Counted from the first letter of the stretch, positions 1 through 10,220 are shown. The stretch: 57,821 nt of DNA from Opitutales bacterium (GCA_018700525.1 JABITN010000161.1:1-57821), one strand, 5' to 3'. Numbers and translations: made by a program. The notes: generated by a model not told the origin, from the sequence alone.

Positions 1-246
1 CTCAATACTGCCGGAACGCTTTTCTTCTGACCACAGACGCATGCCTGTGGCTGGAATGAAAAAGAGGAATGTCCAAGGGAGGAATGTCCATAGCGTATTC
101 AGATTAGCTTGATTGCTTTCGTAGTAGCCCGAGAAAACGGCCAGCGAGATTACAACGATATGGAAGACTGCAAGGAGCACGTATCCGACCGGAGATCGGA
201 AATAGCCGAGGAACTCTTTGTTGAATAAGGGAGCTATCTGGTTCAT
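1..246 (-). CDS. ABC-2 type permease, GldF-like (partial, cut by window edge)
   Basis: This is the N-terminal 82 codons of an integral membrane permease; the rest lies beyond the left edge. The start contains KEFLGYFRSPVGY, the form seen at the N terminus of GldF-type ABC-2 permeases (K-E-x-x-x-Y-F-x-S-P-x-x-Y). Two hydrophobic segments follow, roughly residues 20-40 and 54-68. Its ATG overlaps the stop of the upstream ATPase gene (ATGA), so the two are translationally coupled and form one exporter. In Bacteroidota this family is tied to gliding motility; in other phyla its substrate is usually unknown. The family call is good, the substrate cannot be told, and nothing here shows gliding. Confidence 0.75.
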   Translation of the reverse strand, partial: MNQIAPLFNKEFLGYFRSPVGYVLLAVFHIVVISLAVFSGYYESNQANLNTLWTFLPWTFLFFIPATGMRLWSEEKRSGSIE

Positions 247-971
247 GCGTATGATTTGCTGTTGGTCAATTCGCGGAAAATTTCGTCAATGGACGAGCCA
301 GGTTTACGAGCCTTGAATTCCTCTGGGGTTTCATTGACGCACACTTTGCCTTGGTCGATTACAATGATGCGGTTGCAGATCGCTTCGACCTCTTCGAGAA
401 TATGTGTGGAAAGGATGATAGCTTTGTCCTTGGACATCGCTTGAATGAGCTTGCGGACCTCGTGTTTCTGGTTGGGGTCCAGCCCATCGGTTGGCTCATC
501 GAGAATTAGCACAGGAGGGTCGTGCAAAATGGATTGAGCGACGCCGACACGTTGGCGGTAGCCTTTGGAGAGCGTTTCGATCGCTTGATTCTGTACCGTT
601 TGGAGGTGGCATTTGACGATGACGTCGGCCAAGCGGTCGTTGATTTCGTCACGTGAGCGAAAGCCTCGAGACTTGGCGATATAGCTCAGGAATTCGACGA
701 CCGTCATCTCTGGATATGCCGGGCTGCTCTCGGGCAGGTAGCCGACGCGACTCTTAACTTCCAGCGGGTGCGTTTGAACGTCGTATCCATCGACTGAAGC
801 GGTTCCTGACGTAGGCGACAGGTAGCCGGTGATCATTTTCATTGTGGTCGACTTGCCGGCTCCATTGGGTCCGAGAAAGCCGAGAATGTCGCCTTTTCGG
901 ACTTCGAAGGATACGCCGTCGACGGCACGCAAGTCTCCATAGTCTTTAACGAGTTTATCTACAAGAACCAT
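243..971 (-). CDS. ABC transporter ATP-binding protein, GldA/CcmA-like
   Basis: This is the cytoplasmic ATPase subunit that powers the adjacent permease. At 242 residues it is a single standard nucleotide-binding domain. Visible motifs are Walker A GPNGAGKS (residues 34-41), the signature LSKGYRQR (134-141), where K-G-Y replaces the canonical S-G-G, Walker B LILDEPT (155-161) followed by DGLD, and the H-loop histidine in LSTH (about 190). The [10 protein letters not shown] form is typical of the ABC-2/GldA/drug-export group. The gene overlaps the permease by four bases. No third component (a GldG-like protein) is visible, but it would lie beyond the left edge. Confidence 0.92.
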   Translation of the reverse strand: MVLVDKLVKDYGDLRAVDGVSFEVRKGDILGFLGPNGAGKSTTMKMITGYLSPTSGTASVDGYDVQTHPLEVKSRVGYLPESSPAYPEMTVVEFLSYIAKSRGFRSRDEINDRLADVIVKCHLQTVQNQAIETLSKGYRQRVGVAQSILHDPPVLILDEPTDGLDPNQKHEVRKLIQAMSKDKAIILSTHILEEVEAICNRIIVIDQGKVCVNETPEEFKARKPGSSIDEIFRELTNSKSYA

Positions 972-1133
972 AGGTGGTAGGATTTTGTGTTAGAGAGAAA
1001 ATTAGACGAATTTTGAAAAAGGAAGTTCCCAGGAAAATTGAGAAAACGGTTAACGAAATTCAAGAGCGATGCGTTTAGAGAAGAGTTTTAAGGATTTCAA
1101 GAATTTCGTTTCTCGAATTTTGAAAATGACCGC

Positions 1134-2165
1134 TTATAGCTCCATCGTCTCCTGTTCGAGGCTGTTTTCGCCTTCGGTAGGCTCTTCGGTTTTGTTCTTC
1201 AAGTGTTGGGGCGGCTTGGAAATCCTTTGGGCGAAATTCGCTTCGCGGTCGGCCACGATGCGATCGCACATTTTTTGGACATGAAGCTTCAGCCACATGG
1301 ATGTGTTGGAGTCGCCCTGGTAGCGGGCGGGGCCGTAGGCATGGATGCGATTGGTTTGGAGGAGCAGATCGTTTTGGGCAAATTCGGCTTCATTACTCGG
1401 CTTGTACACTGCGTAGGTTTTGCCGCCAAATTTTCGGACGACGGAAAAACTAGGAACGTCGCTCGGGCCATCCGCGATGTAGATCATATTTTGAAATGGA
1501 ACGCGCCGATCTTCCTGGGCCAGTTTCGAATTCACGTCGATGGCATCGTCTTTGTTAGTGCCTTTATTAATTTCGAAGAGGGCTCGGGTTTTGGTCGTGT
1601 TGTCGACCATCATTCCGATCTGGCTGATTTCAGCATCAGTTTGCATTCCCAGTTCGTCTTGGTTCATGCAGCCGGGTAAGAGCGGGTTTTCGATAAATTC
1701 GCATCCCCAGATACCATCTACGTATGGGGCGATCTTGCTACCTCTGATCATCTCCGCCAAGCCGGTACTGACGATGTAGTGCTCGATCTCTATTTCATGT
1801 TTTACGTATTCCGGCTTTAAACGGGCTTCGTCGCGGAGTTCGCTGAAGAATTCGGGAAGCCCTTGGTAGAATTCGATCTCGGAGCCTAGTTCGCGGAGGA
1901 GTTTATTGTTGAGTCCTTTCATCTCCCCGTTGCGAACGTGGGTGAGAATGTGATTGAGGTATACGCTTTCGCCGGAGACTCGATATCCGCGATCCGTGTA
2001 GCGGGAGGCCAGGGTGTTGGTTTCTTCCCAGAAGCGTTCTTCGTCGATTTGGAATCGTTCGAAGATGGGTTGCTGCATGTAGCCGGGAATGAGCGTCTTG
2101 TCGAAATCCCAGATGAGCGCGATTTTGTTCTGGGTGAACAATCCTTGTGCCATATTCGCCAGCAA
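1134..2165 (-). CDS. HAD-superfamily hydrolase/phosphatase
   Basis: A cytoplasmic haloacid-dehalogenase-fold protein of 343 residues. The catalytic motif I is WDFDKTLI, with the nucleophile and acid aspartates at about residues 20 and 22. Motif IV appears as IADGPSDVPSF (D-x-x-x-D), the usual Mg2+-binding loop. A long insert between the motifs forms the cap, and the C-terminal tail is Glu-rich and polar. The start is uncertain: an ATG 12 bases downstream (2153) would give MAQGLFTQNK. It is transcribed divergently from prfA. The substrate cannot be inferred; it resembles the PF12710-type HAD group rather than a named enzyme. Confidence 0.8.
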   Translation of the reverse strand: MLANMAQGLFTQNKIALIWDFDKTLIPGYMQQPIFERFQIDEERFWEETNTLASRYTDRGYRVSGESVYLNHILTHVRNGEMKGLNNKLLRELGSEIEFYQGLPEFFSELRDEARLKPEYVKHEIEIEHYIVSTGLAEMIRGSKIAPYVDGIWGCEFIENPLLPGCMNQDELGMQTDAEISQIGMMVDNTTKTRALFEINKGTNKDDAIDVNSKLAQEDRRVPFQNMIYIADGPSDVPSFSVVRKFGGKTYAVYKPSNEAEFAQNDLLLQTNRIHAYGPARYQGDSNTSMWLKLHVQKMCDRIVADREANFAQRISKPPQHLKNKTEEPTEGENSLEQETMEL

Positions 2166-2375
2166 AGGGCTTGGCTGGGGGACTGCAATCGCGAATTTGA
2201 GAAAGATGAAGGTACGTTTGGAAAGCAGGGCTCATTCTTTCTCTAGGTGAGTGGTGAATACTGTCAGTTTGCCGCTTTTGAAATAAGGGAGGGACGAATC
2301 GCAGCGTCCATATCATCTTCGTGAAATTCGCAATTGCAGTTTAGCGATGGGATGGCCATTGGTCCTAGTTTTCCT

Positions 2376-3473
2376 ATGGCGATAAAGCTTCCAGAGATTA
2401 CACCGTTTCGAAAACGTGTCGAAGAAATCGATGAAATGATGAACCAGCCGGACTTCTTCAACGATGCTCGGCGTTCGGCGTCGATTTCCCGGGAGCAAAT
2501 GAAGTTACGGAAGCTGTTGGTGGACTACGAAGGGCTTGAAGCGGCGAAGGAGGCTGTGTTGGAGCACCGCGAATTGCTTGCGGATTCCGACTCGGATCCG
2601 GAGTTGAAAGAGCTTGCCGAAGAGGAATTGCCCGAACTCGTGGAAACGATTGATGCACTCGAAGAGAAGATTCTCGTATCGATGATTCCGCCCGAGGAAT
2701 CGGATTCTCGTAATACCATCGTCGAAATTCGCGCAGGAGCGGGCGGTGACGAAGCGTCTTTGTTCGCGGGAGATCTTTACCGAATGTATTCTCGGTTAGC
2801 GGAACGCAGAGGGTGGACGGTCGAGCCGATGAGCTCTAGCGAAAGTGGGATTAGCGGTTTTAAGGAAGTGGCATTTCTGATACGCGGGGAAGATGCCTAT
2901 AAGCAAATGAAGCTCGAAAGTGGCGTGCATCGTGTACAACGCGTCCCGGAAACCGAGTCACAGGGGCGGATTCATACATCGACGGTTACCGTAGCAGTTC
3001 TCCCGGAAGCGGAAGAGGTCGACATCGATATAGATCAACAGGATTTGGAAATTACTACGACTCGCGCGAGCGGTCCTGGTGGCCAAGGTGTCAATACGAC
3101 TGATTCGGCCATTCAGATTTTACACAAGCCGACAGGTATGATCGTGACTTGCGCGGACGAACGCTCTCAAATTAAGAATCGGGCCAAGGCGATGACTGTT
3201 CTGCGTTCGCGTTTGATGCAGGCGAAGGAAGAAGAGGAGCGCGTGAAGTATGCCGAGAATCGAAAGAAGCAGGTGGGAACGGGGGATCGAAGCGAGCGTA
3301 TCCGCACCTATAATTTTCCTCAAAGTCGCTTGACGGATCACCGGATTGGTTTGACGATTCACAGCTTGACTCAGGTCATGGAGGGCGAGTTGGACGAGGT
3401 GATCGATACGCTTCAATCCGAAGATCAGAAATTAAAAATCGAAGCATTGATAAACGCTCAATCGGGAGCATAG
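2376..3473 (+). CDS. prfA: Peptide chain release factor 1
   Basis: RF1 recognises UAA and UAG in the ribosomal A site and triggers peptide release. The catalytic GGQ loop is visible in [16 protein letters not shown], near residue 236 of the 365-residue form chosen here. The codon-recognition tripeptide is PET in [13 protein letters not shown], the RF1-type P-x-T and not the SPF of RF2. I chose the ATG at 2376 ([11 protein letters not shown]) because it gives the normal RF1 length; an in-frame ATG at 2334 would add 14 atypical residues. The gene lies 12 bases ahead of prmC, which methylates the GGQ glutamine, so the pair makes functional sense. It ends in TAG, so UAG is a normal stop here. Confidence 0.97.
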   Translation: MAIKLPEITPFRKRVEEIDEMMNQPDFFNDARRSASISREQMKLRKLLVDYEGLEAAKEAVLEHRELLADSDSDPELKELAEEELPELVETIDALEEKILVSMIPPEESDSRNTIVEIRAGAGGDEASLFAGDLYRMYSRLAERRGWTVEPMSSSESGISGFKEVAFLIRGEDAYKQMKLESGVHRVQRVPETESQGRIHTSTVTVAVLPEAEEVDIDIDQQDLEITTTRASGPGGQGVNTTDSAIQILHKPTGMIVTCADERSQIKNRAKAMTVLRSRLMQAKEEEERVKYAENRKKQVGTGDRSERIRTYNFPQSRLTDHRIGLTIHSLTQVMEGELDEVIDTLQSEDQKLKIEALINAQSGA

Positions 3474-3485
3474 CCCGTTTATTTT

Positions 3486-4346
3486 ATGGCTGAGGAGCTT
3501 ACAGTGTTGGACGTGGTGCGCAAGAGCACTGATTTTCTCGATAAAAAGGGAGTCGAGAGTCCGAGACTAAATGCGGAATGGCTCATTGCTCACGCTTTGG
3601 GTCTCGGTCGGATGGATCTTTACCTTCAGTTCGATCGTCCATTGATCGGCGAAGAGTTGGAGCAGATGCGAGCATTGGTTGCTCGCCGCGGGAAGCGCGA
3701 GCCGTTGCAGTATATTCAGGGACAGGCTCAGTTTCACGATTTGATGCTTAAGTGCGATACGAGGGCCTTGATTCCTCGTCCTGAAACGGAACAGCTCGTT
3801 GAGTTTGTGAAAGATTCCGGTCTCGAGATTGATCAGAATTTGCGTATTCTTGATTTGGGTACGGGCACTGGAGCGATTGCATTGGCTCTGGCTATGAATT
3901 TTCCTCGGGCACGGATTGTCGCCACGGATGCTAGCCAGAACGCTTTGGATCTAGCTAGTGAAAATGCCTTGTTGTGCGGTTTGCAGAATCGTGTTGAGTT
4001 TCGCTTGTCCAACTGGTTCGGGAGTTTGGGAGGAGAAAAGCGATTTGATTTGATCGTGTCGAATCCGCCTTACTTGACGGATGAGGAATTCGCGGAGGCA
4101 GAGAGTGAGGTAAAGGACTTCGAGCCAGAATCCGCATTGGTTGCGAACGATGAAGGAATGGCCGATTTACGCGTCATTATCAGCGGGAGCTATCCTTTGC
4201 TGGAGAAAAGCGGAACGCTTTGGCTCGAAACGGGGATCGCTCAACGCGAAGCCCTATTAGGCTCGTGCCGAGAGGTTGGATATGCGGATAGTGAAGGGCT
4301 CGATGATTGGAGCGGTAGACCGCGATTCATTCGGGCAATCAAGTGA
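3486..4346 (+). CDS. prmC: Release factor glutamine N5-methyltransferase
   Basis: This SAM-dependent enzyme methylates the glutamine of the GGQ motif in RF1 and RF2. The diagnostic catalytic motif NPPY lies at residues 193-196 (VSNPPYL), the SAM-binding glycine-rich loop is DLGTGTGAIALA (123-134), and the N5-glutamine methyltransferase hallmark IPRPETE is at 96-102. At 286 residues the length is normal, with an N-terminal helical substrate-recognition domain (about 1-85) followed by the Rossmann methyltransferase domain. It is in an operon with prfA and convergent with the protease gene, 15 bases away. Confidence 0.96.
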   Translation: MAEELTVLDVVRKSTDFLDKKGVESPRLNAEWLIAHALGLGRMDLYLQFDRPLIGEELEQMRALVARRGKREPLQYIQGQAQFHDLMLKCDTRALIPRPETEQLVEFVKDSGLEIDQNLRILDLGTGTGAIALALAMNFPRARIVATDASQNALDLASENALLCGLQNRVEFRLSNWFGSLGGEKRFDLIVSNPPYLTDEEFAEAESEVKDFEPESALVANDEGMADLRVIISGSYPLLEKSGTLWLETGIAQREALLGSCREVGYADSEGLDDWSGRPRFIRAIK

Positions 4347-4361
4347 TCGCCCGAACGGTTA

Positions 4362-6689
4362 TTAGTTGATAAGCTTTTCGAAGCGTGACTTCGAAGCGAG
4401 CGGAAGCGCTGGTTGCTTCCAGTCATTGATGTTTGGAGACGCGTTAACAGCGTTGACCATGATACGGAGCGCCTCGCGCAACTGGATGTCGAAATCAGGA
4501 ACCGGTTCTTCGTCTTCTTCGTCCATGTTTTCAGATTCGGATTCGGCGATTTCGATGGCTTCTCCTTCAGTGGAAGTCTCGGCTTCTGGCTCTTCAGTTT
4601 CGACTTCAGCCTCAGCAACTTCAGGAGCTTCTTCTTCCTCTTCAGCCTCGTTTTCGGCCTCTTCTTTCAGAACGGCGTCTAACTTGATCTCGACTGCTTC
4701 GAAATTTACTTCGGCCAGCTTGCGTTGGCGATCTTTCATTGCGTCGATGAAATTTTTGTCTTCCTCCATCATTTGCTTGCGCGTTTCGAGATTGAGGGAG
4801 ATGGCTGTTTGGTCTTCGCGGTCTTGATACCAGTCGATTCGCTCTTTCAGGAAACCGAATTCCTCTAATTGTATTTGGCGCTGTTTGCTTTGGTTCTGGA
4901 GAGTTTCGACGAAGGACTTCTTAAGCGTCATTTCAATGAAGTAGCGGGCTGGTTTGATGTAATCCCATGGGAGCGCATTGTCCAAGTCCGCTTCGCCTAC
5001 TGCGGTTACGTCTGCAATTGAAGGTATTGAAATATCTGATACAACACCTTTTCGTTGAACTGAAAAACCGTTTGGCAGGTAGTATTTCTGAATAGTCAGT
5101 TTAGCGGCACCTGCTTTGCTTTTCGAGTTGTAGGCTCGCAGAACGTAATCTTCTAGAGGAAGCACTTGCTGTACGCTTCCTTTTCCGTGGGTGCTGTCAT
5201 TGCCGATAATGAGGGCGCGTCCATAGTTCTGGAGGGCTCCGGCTAGAATTTCCGATGCCGAGGCGCTATGCCGGGAAGTGAGTACTGCAAGTGGTCCATT
5301 GTAGACGACTTTTGGGTTGCGGTCGGATCTTGGAAGAATTTTGCCGTAGGAATCTTTTACTTGGACGACAGGTCCGCGGGAAATAAATAGGCCCGTAAGA
5401 TCGACGGCCTCGTTAAGCAGTCCGCCACCGTTGCGTCTTAGGTCCAGTACGATCGCTTGGACGCCGGCATCTTTCATCTTGATGACGAGTTCTTCTACGT
5501 CGGCTGTCACGCTGGTTACGAATCGTTTTCCTTCGCTGTCGATTTCTTCCGATCCATAAAAGCCGGGAATGTCGATGACGCCGATAGGCATTGTGGAGCC
5601 GTTATTTGTTGGTACGTCGATAATCTCGCCCTCGCAACGGCTGGAATTGATGCGGACGGTGTCGCGCACGATACTTACGATGCGGCGTTCGGATTCGTCG
5701 ACTGCGTCGGCCGGGATGATAGTCAGGTTGACTACGGTTCCTTTTTCGCCGCGAATCTGATCGACCACCTTGCGGAGTCCCATGTCGATAATGTCGACCG
5801 GCTCCCCATCGCCTTGGGCGACTGCTACGATACGGTCATCGGGCTTGAGATCGGTAGTGTTCTTGGCGGGTCCGCCAGGGATGAGTTCCTTGATGACGCA
5901 ATAGCCGTCGTCTTCGCTTAGGAGTGCTCCGATACCGACTAGCGATAGACGCATATGGATACTGAAATCTTCGAATGTGTCTGAAGAGAAGAAGGTCGAG
6001 TGCGGGTCGAATATGTGAGTGAGGCTGGTGAGGAATACTTCTTGAACATCGCTCGAGCCGAAATCTTTCAGGCTGCGGAGTTGGCGCTCGTAGCGTTTGA
6101 CGATGCGTTCTTTAGCTTCCTCGATCGTTTTGTCATTGAGGAGCTCTTGGAGCATTTCCTGTTTGAGTCGCTTGGTCCATAGTTTGTCGGCGTCCTCTTT
6201 GGAAGTGGCCCATGGGCTTTCGGTTCGGTCGTATTCGTATTCATCTTCGGCTTCGAAGGTCCACTCGCCTTTGAGGAGTTCGAGATTCGAATTGATTCGG
6301 TTGAGAGCGATTGTCCGGTAGGTCTCGTAGATGGCGAAGGCGGCATTGAGGTCGCCTTTGTGGCGAAGCTGCATGCTTAAGCGCGAACCGAATGTATCGA
6401 TGAATCGATCTTCGTCAGACTGGAGGAAGTAGAGCTTATTGTAGTCTAGACTCTCCATGAACTTGCGAATGAGGTCTATGAATACTTCGTCGGAGATTTC
6501 CTGATTGTTGAAGTGGAGGGTTTCCAACATCTCGATAACGCGCATCGTTTCCTGCGACATGAGGTCGGTCGGCGCCAGTACAGGGAAGTCGGCGGGCTCT
6601 ACGAGCGGCTCGGTCTCGGCCAAGCCGAAGCAATAGGAAACTGCGAGAAGAGGGATAAGGGACGAAAGAAGAACGATTCTATTTAGCAT
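4362..6689 (-). CDS. prc: Tail-specific (C-terminal processing) protease, S41 family
   Basis: A periplasmic serine protease that degrades or trims proteins from the C terminus. The N terminus is a signal peptide (hydrophobic residues 4-22, ending near FGLA). A PDZ domain lies at about 240-325 (ALLSEDDGYCVIKELIPGGP). The S41 catalytic core is SRHSASASEILAGAL, with the likely nucleophile Ser477, and the lysine of the dyad is Lys503 in THGKGSVQQ. DLRRNGGG (416-423) is the usual strand before the active site. At 775 residues it is longer than E. coli Prc because of a strongly acidic Glu/Ala/Val-rich stretch at about 680-735 before the last helical segment. It is probably monocistronic. Confidence 0.94.
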   Translation of the reverse strand: MLNRIVLLSSLIPLLAVSYCFGLAETEPLVEPADFPVLAPTDLMSQETMRVIEMLETLHFNNQEISDEVFIDLIRKFMESLDYNKLYFLQSDEDRFIDTFGSRLSMQLRHKGDLNAAFAIYETYRTIALNRINSNLELLKGEWTFEAEDEYEYDRTESPWATSKEDADKLWTKRLKQEMLQELLNDKTIEEAKERIVKRYERQLRSLKDFGSSDVQEVFLTSLTHIFDPHSTFFSSDTFEDFSIHMRLSLVGIGALLSEDDGYCVIKELIPGGPAKNTTDLKPDDRIVAVAQGDGEPVDIIDMGLRKVVDQIRGEKGTVVNLTIIPADAVDESERRIVSIVRDTVRINSSRCEGEIIDVPTNNGSTMPIGVIDIPGFYGSEEIDSEGKRFVTSVTADVEELVIKMKDAGVQAIVLDLRRNGGGLLNEAVDLTGLFISRGPVVQVKDSYGKILPRSDRNPKVVYNGPLAVLTSRHSASASEILAGALQNYGRALIIGNDSTHGKGSVQQVLPLEDYVLRAYNSKSKAGAAKLTIQKYYLPNGFSVQRKGVVSDISIPSIADVTAVGEADLDNALPWDYIKPARYFIEMTLKKSFVETLQNQSKQRQIQLEEFGFLKERIDWYQDREDQTAISLNLETRKQMMEEDKNFIDAMKDRQRKLAEVNFEAVEIKLDAVLKEEAENEAEEEEEAPEVAEAEVETEEPEAETSTEGEAIEIAESESENMDEEDEEPVPDFDIQLREALRIMVNAVNASPNINDWKQPALPLASKSRFEKLIN

Positions 6690-6831
6690 ATCGCGATTGA
6701 TTCTTATAAAAGTTTTTTTGGCGGTTGGTGCCAGGGAGTACGAAATTGTCAGAGAATTGAATGAAGTTCTAAGGGGAACGTCGTGTCGGTGATAATCGTT
6801 ACGGATGTTCTCGAGTTAGCCGCGAAAGGGT

Positions 6832-7686
6832 TCAGCGCTTTTTTAAAAGGTCGCCGGCTTCGTCCAGGATTTTCTTTTCCTCGGGAGTCAATGCTCCGAA
6901 TCCTTTACTGTTGATCTTGTCGAGAATGCGATCGACTTCCGCTTTAAGATTTTTTCCTGGTTTGATGTTAACCTTGTAGGGGTATGTTTTCGCCTTAGGC
7001 CTGATGTCTGCCTTAGGCCTTAGCCAATCGGGCATCTGAAAGGTAGCGCCTTTGCCATAGCCAGGGTTGCGTTGGTAGATGAATTTATAAAAAATGTAGC
7101 CTCCGAGCATTCCTCCAAGGTGAGCGGAATGGGCGGTACCTGTCCGATTTATGATTTCGAGGAAGATGAGGCCGAAAAGGGCGATGCCCAAGGAAACGTA
7201 CAGCAGCATCTTTCCTTTCATCCGGAGGACCATCATGAAATTGATGTCGGTCTCTGCGTAAATCAGGCCAAAGCAAGCAATAAGTCCGTATAGTGCTCCG
7301 GAGGCTCCTACAACGACTCCTCCGGCTGAGATGAAGCTGAAGAGGTACCAGATGATGCCCCCTCCAAGCGACGCGCCCAGATAAAGCTGTAAAAAACGTT
7401 TTTCACCTAATTCCGGTAAAAGAGCGCGCCCTAGGAAGAAGATGCCCAGCATGTTGAAGGCTATGTGGCCGAAGCCGGCCGGGTTGTGAAGGAATGCGTA
7501 TGTTAGGAAACTCCAAAAATGGGGTGCACTTGACGCCAGCGAGAACGTGTTGTAAAAACCGGTGCCCGCCACCAGTTGTATAGCATACACCATAACGTTG
7601 AAAACAATGATCCCCAACAGCAGGTTTCGAGACCTGAGGTTCTGGTTAGATTGCATGTATGGTCGATCGTACAGCATTGAGTCCAT
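6832..7686 (-). CDS. Rhomboid family intramembrane serine protease with DUF6576-like tail
   Basis: A six- or seven-helix membrane protease of 284 residues. The catalytic serine motif is GASGA (Ser129 in VVGASGALYG) and the catalytic histidine is His189 in SAHLGGMLGG, the expected dyad. The early HIAFNML stretch in the second helix supplies the usual His/Asn. The cytoplasmic C-terminal tail is charged and carries EVDRILDKINSKG followed by LTPEEKKILDEA, the short DUF6576-type module found on many rhomboids. An internal ATG at 7656 is an alternative start. Substrates are unknown. The serine and histidine are both present, so it should be active. Confidence 0.93.
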   Translation of the reverse strand: MDSMLYDRPYMQSNQNLRSRNLLLGIIVFNVMVYAIQLVAGTGFYNTFSLASSAPHFWSFLTYAFLHNPAGFGHIAFNMLGIFFLGRALLPELGEKRFLQLYLGASLGGGIIWYLFSFISAGGVVVGASGALYGLIACFGLIYAETDINFMMVLRMKGKMLLYVSLGIALFGLIFLEIINRTGTAHSAHLGGMLGGYIFYKFIYQRNPGYGKGATFQMPDWLRPKADIRPKAKTYPYKVNIKPGKNLKAEVDRILDKINSKGFGALTPEEKKILDEAGDLLKKR

Positions 7687-7957
7687 CTTAGGATCATGAA
7701 TTTAGGGCGAATTACAAGTAAGCTATCGGGTAATTAACGGATTAAATAGCCTAGGGTTTACGCGGTCCTACGCGATTGGGCGTAAATACAAGTCAAGGTA
7801 TAGCCTCATTTGGTTCCCGGTAATCGGTCGAAGATGTTTGAACGAGGGTAGTTAGATATTATCCGAGGCGCGTTTGATGGGGTTGAATCTCCTTTGCTGG
7901 GTGTCGCGAGCGGCTGCCCCGCGTTCTTTACGAGCCGTCTTGTGACTAACCTGCAGT

Positions 7958-9061
7958 TTAGTTGTTGAAGCGAAATAGTGCTACGTCGCCGTCCTTGAAA
8001 AGGTACTCTTTTCCTTCTAGGCGATATTTACCGGCTTCTCGAGCGGCAGAAACGCTTCCTAATGTCGTAAGATCATCGTAGGAAACGACTTCGGCTTTAA
8101 TGAAGCCTTTTTCGAAATCGGTATGGATGACTCCGGCGGCTTGCGGGGCTCGCATGCCGTGGGTGAATGTCCAGGCGCGGACTTCCTTCTCGCCAGCCGT
8201 GAAATAGGTTTCGAGGCCGAGTAGGGTATAGGTTCCTCTTATCAAAAGGGAGACTCCGCTGTCTTGGACGCCGAGGTCGGATAGAAATTCCGATGCCTCC
8301 TCTGCGCTAAGGTCGATGAGTTCGGATTCTATTTCGGCGCTGATGACGACGCAACCGGCGTTTTGGCTTTCCCTCGCGTAGGCTCGGACTTTTTGGACCA
8401 TCGGGTTGTTTTCCGAATCGGCGAGGTCGTCCTCCATCACGTTGGCTGCGTAGATGACGGACTTGGACGATAGGAGGCAGAGGCTTTTCATCACGATAGC
8501 TTCCTCATCGCTCACTTCCAGCAAATTGGCGGGATTCCCTTCATTAAGGTGTGGAAGAAGTTTCTCGATCAGGGCGCAGATGGCTTGAGCTTCCTTGTCG
8601 TTGCTGCGGGCCTTTTTTGCGGCCTTATCGCGCTGGCGCTCGATGGACTCCATATCGGCGAGCACGAGCTCGGTGTTGATGATCTCGATATCGCGAATCG
8701 GATCGACCGATCCCATATTGTGAATGATGTCTTCGTTTTCGAAGCAGCGGACTACCTGGACGATCGCATCGACTTCGCGGATGTTCGCTAAAAATTTATT
8801 TCCGAGGCCTTCTCCCTTGCTTGCGCCTTCTACTAGTCCGGCGATATCGACGAACTCTATAGCGGCGGGGATGACAACCTGGGTTTTCGCGATCGCTTGT
8901 AGGGCGGCGAGGCGGGAGTCCGGCACGCTAACGACGCCCACATTGGGGTCGATGGTGCAAAACGGATAGTTTGCGGATTCCGCATTGCGTGTCCGAGTCA
9001 ACGCATTGAAGAGAGTTGACTTGCCAACGTTAGGGAGACCGACGATACCTGCTTTAAGCAT
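7958..9061 (-). CDS. ychF: Redox-regulated ATPase YchF (OBG-type)
   Basis: A translation-associated P-loop protein of the Obg family that prefers ATP over GTP. Walker A is GLPNVGKST at residues 7-15. The NKxD specificity motif is replaced by NVME, which is diagnostic for YchF and explains ATP preference. [20 protein letters not shown] is the switch region, and the C terminus is a TGS domain ending [11 protein letters not shown] chose the ATG at 9061 ([10 protein letters not shown]), giving 367 residues, the family length; an ATG at 9106 would add 15 residues unlike homologues. It is divergent from rpsP across about 95 bases that must hold both promoters. Confidence 0.97.
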   Translation of the reverse strand: MLKAGIVGLPNVGKSTLFNALTRTRNAESANYPFCTIDPNVGVVSVPDSRLAALQAIAKTQVVIPAAIEFVDIAGLVEGASKGEGLGNKFLANIREVDAIVQVVRCFENEDIIHNMGSVDPIRDIEIINTELVLADMESIERQRDKAAKKARSNDKEAQAICALIEKLLPHLNEGNPANLLEVSDEEAIVMKSLCLLSSKSVIYAANVMEDDLADSENNPMVQKVRAYARESQNAGCVVISAEIESELIDLSAEEASEFLSDLGVQDSGVSLLIRGTYTLLGLETYFTAGEKEVRAWTFTHGMRAPQAAGVIHTDFEKGFIKAEVVSYDDLTTLGSVSAAREAGKYRLEGKEYLFKDGDVALFRFNN

Positions 9062-9156
9062 AGGCGAGGAACAACATTCGATTGGATGTTGCTTGACAAG
9101 ATCCAATTTTGGTAAATCTTCCTCCTCTTTTCCGAATTTACCAGGACACTCTAGAC

Positions 9157-9456
9157 ATGGCGTTAAAGATCAAACTTCAAAGAGGTGGAGCTACCCACAA
9201 TCCAATATACCGCGTAGTAGTCGCAGAAGCTCGTGGGCGTCGCGATGGTCGTTTCGTAGAGAAGCTCGGCACGTATATTCCAAGAGCGAAAGGGCAGCAA
9301 ATTGAGCTGACTTTGAATGTGGAGCGTGCGGACTACTGGACTTCGGTAGGAGCAATACCGACCGATACTACCAAGGCTTTGATAAAGCGAGCTCGCAAGG
9401 AAACGCCAGCAGCTGCTGAGACCGCAGCTGAAGCAGTTGCTGAAGCGACTGCGTAA
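9157..9456 (+). CDS. rpsP: 30S ribosomal protein S16
   Basis: Small ribosomal subunit protein S16, needed for 30S assembly. The start MALKIKLQRGGATHNPIYRV is the classic S16 N terminus, so the ATG at 9157 is preferred to an upstream in-frame one at 9109. It is 99 residues, with RRDGRFVEKLGTYIP in the core and an Ala/Glu-rich C-terminal extension typical of many phyla. It leads an rpsP-trmD-rplS cluster. The gene usually found second in this operon, rimM, is absent, and an intrinsic-terminator-like hairpin lies between rpsP and trmD. Confidence 0.97.
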   Translation: MALKIKLQRGGATHNPIYRVVVAEARGRRDGRFVEKLGTYIPRAKGQQIELTLNVERADYWTSVGAIPTDTTKALIKRARKETPAAAETAAEAVAEATA

Positions 9457-9490
9457 GTTCTCTATCCTATAACAGATAGAACGAATTTCT

Positions 9491-9517
9491 AACCCGGTTT
9501 CAAAGCCGGGTTTTTTC
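9491..9517 (+). terminator. Intrinsic terminator or attenuator after rpsP
   Basis: A 7-bp GC-rich stem, AACCCGG and CCGGGTT, with a short loop (tttcaaag) runs directly into a run of six T. It sits about 35 bases after the rpsP stop and about 30 bases before the trmD start. It would either end rpsP transcripts or lower trmD-rplS expression relative to rpsP. Confidence 0.85.
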
Positions 9518-9548
9518 GTCTCTGGATTGTTCGCGCATTCGAGTTTAC

Positions 9549-10220
9549 ATGCAAATCGACGTTCTCACGCTTTTCCCTCAAATGCTCGACGGTTTTCTGT
9601 CGGAAAGCATGATGGGGCGTGCCCAGGCGAATGGAGTTGTGGATGTGAATGTGCGTAACCTTCGCGATTGGGCGAAAGGCAAACACAAGCAAGTCGATGA
9701 TCGGCCATTTGGCGGAGGGGCGGGCATGGTTGTTATGCCCGAGCCCATTTTCGATGCGATCGAGGAGCTGCAGACACCGAAGACGCATCGTATTTATTTG
9801 GCCCCCGATGGGGACCGCCTTACTCCCGAGCTAGCCCAGTCGTTGGCTAAGAAGGAGCATTTGATCTTGTTGAGCGGCCATTACGAAGGAATCGACGAAC
9901 GGGCTCGTGAAAATATGATCGATCAGGAGATCAGTATTGGCGATTACGTATTGACGAATGGGACCCTGGCTGCGGCAGTTGTAATCGATTGTTTATGTCG
10001 ATTTTTGCCCGGATTTTTAGGCGAAGAAAAATCATTGACTAGCGAAAGTTTCCAGGGCAGTTTGCTCGACTTTCCTCAATTCACGCGTCCGTCCGTGTTT
10101 CGAGATATGCCGATTCCCGAGATTTTGCTATCCGGAAATCACGCGGAAATAGAGAAATGGAGACAGCGAGAAAGAGAAGAACGAACGCGAGAGCGGAGAC
10201 CAGATTTACTAGAGGATTAA
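9549..10220 (+). CDS. trmD: tRNA (guanine-N1)-methyltransferase
   Basis: This SPOUT-class enzyme makes m1G37 in tRNAs reading CNN and related codons, preventing +1 frameshifting. The protein begins MQIDVLTLFPQML, the standard TrmD start. It contains RPFGGGAGMVVMPEPI (SAM and tRNA contact), LLSGHYEGIDERARE (the trefoil-knot catalytic loop) and IGDYVLTNGTLAAAVVIDC. The usual GGE of the knot reads NGT here, a mild variation. Length is 223 residues, normal. It lies four bases before rplS (TAATATA ATG spacing), so the two are co-transcribed. Confidence 0.96.
   Translation: MQIDVLTLFPQMLDGFLSESMMGRAQANGVVDVNVRNLRDWAKGKHKQVDDRPFGGGAGMVVMPEPIFDAIEELQTPKTHRIYLAPDGDRLTPELAQSLAKKEHLILLSGHYEGIDERARENMIDQEISIGDYVLTNGTLAAAVVIDCLCRFLPGFLGEEKSLTSESFQGSLLDFPQFTRPSVFRDMPIPEILLSGNHAEIEKWRQREREERTRERRPDLLED

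Noticed and set aside
4366-4827. Plus-strand Ser-rich open frame over the Prc gene
   Set aside because: It is the antisense of the acidic low-complexity part of the protease. Its Ser-rich content follows directly from reading Glu/Ala-rich codons backwards.
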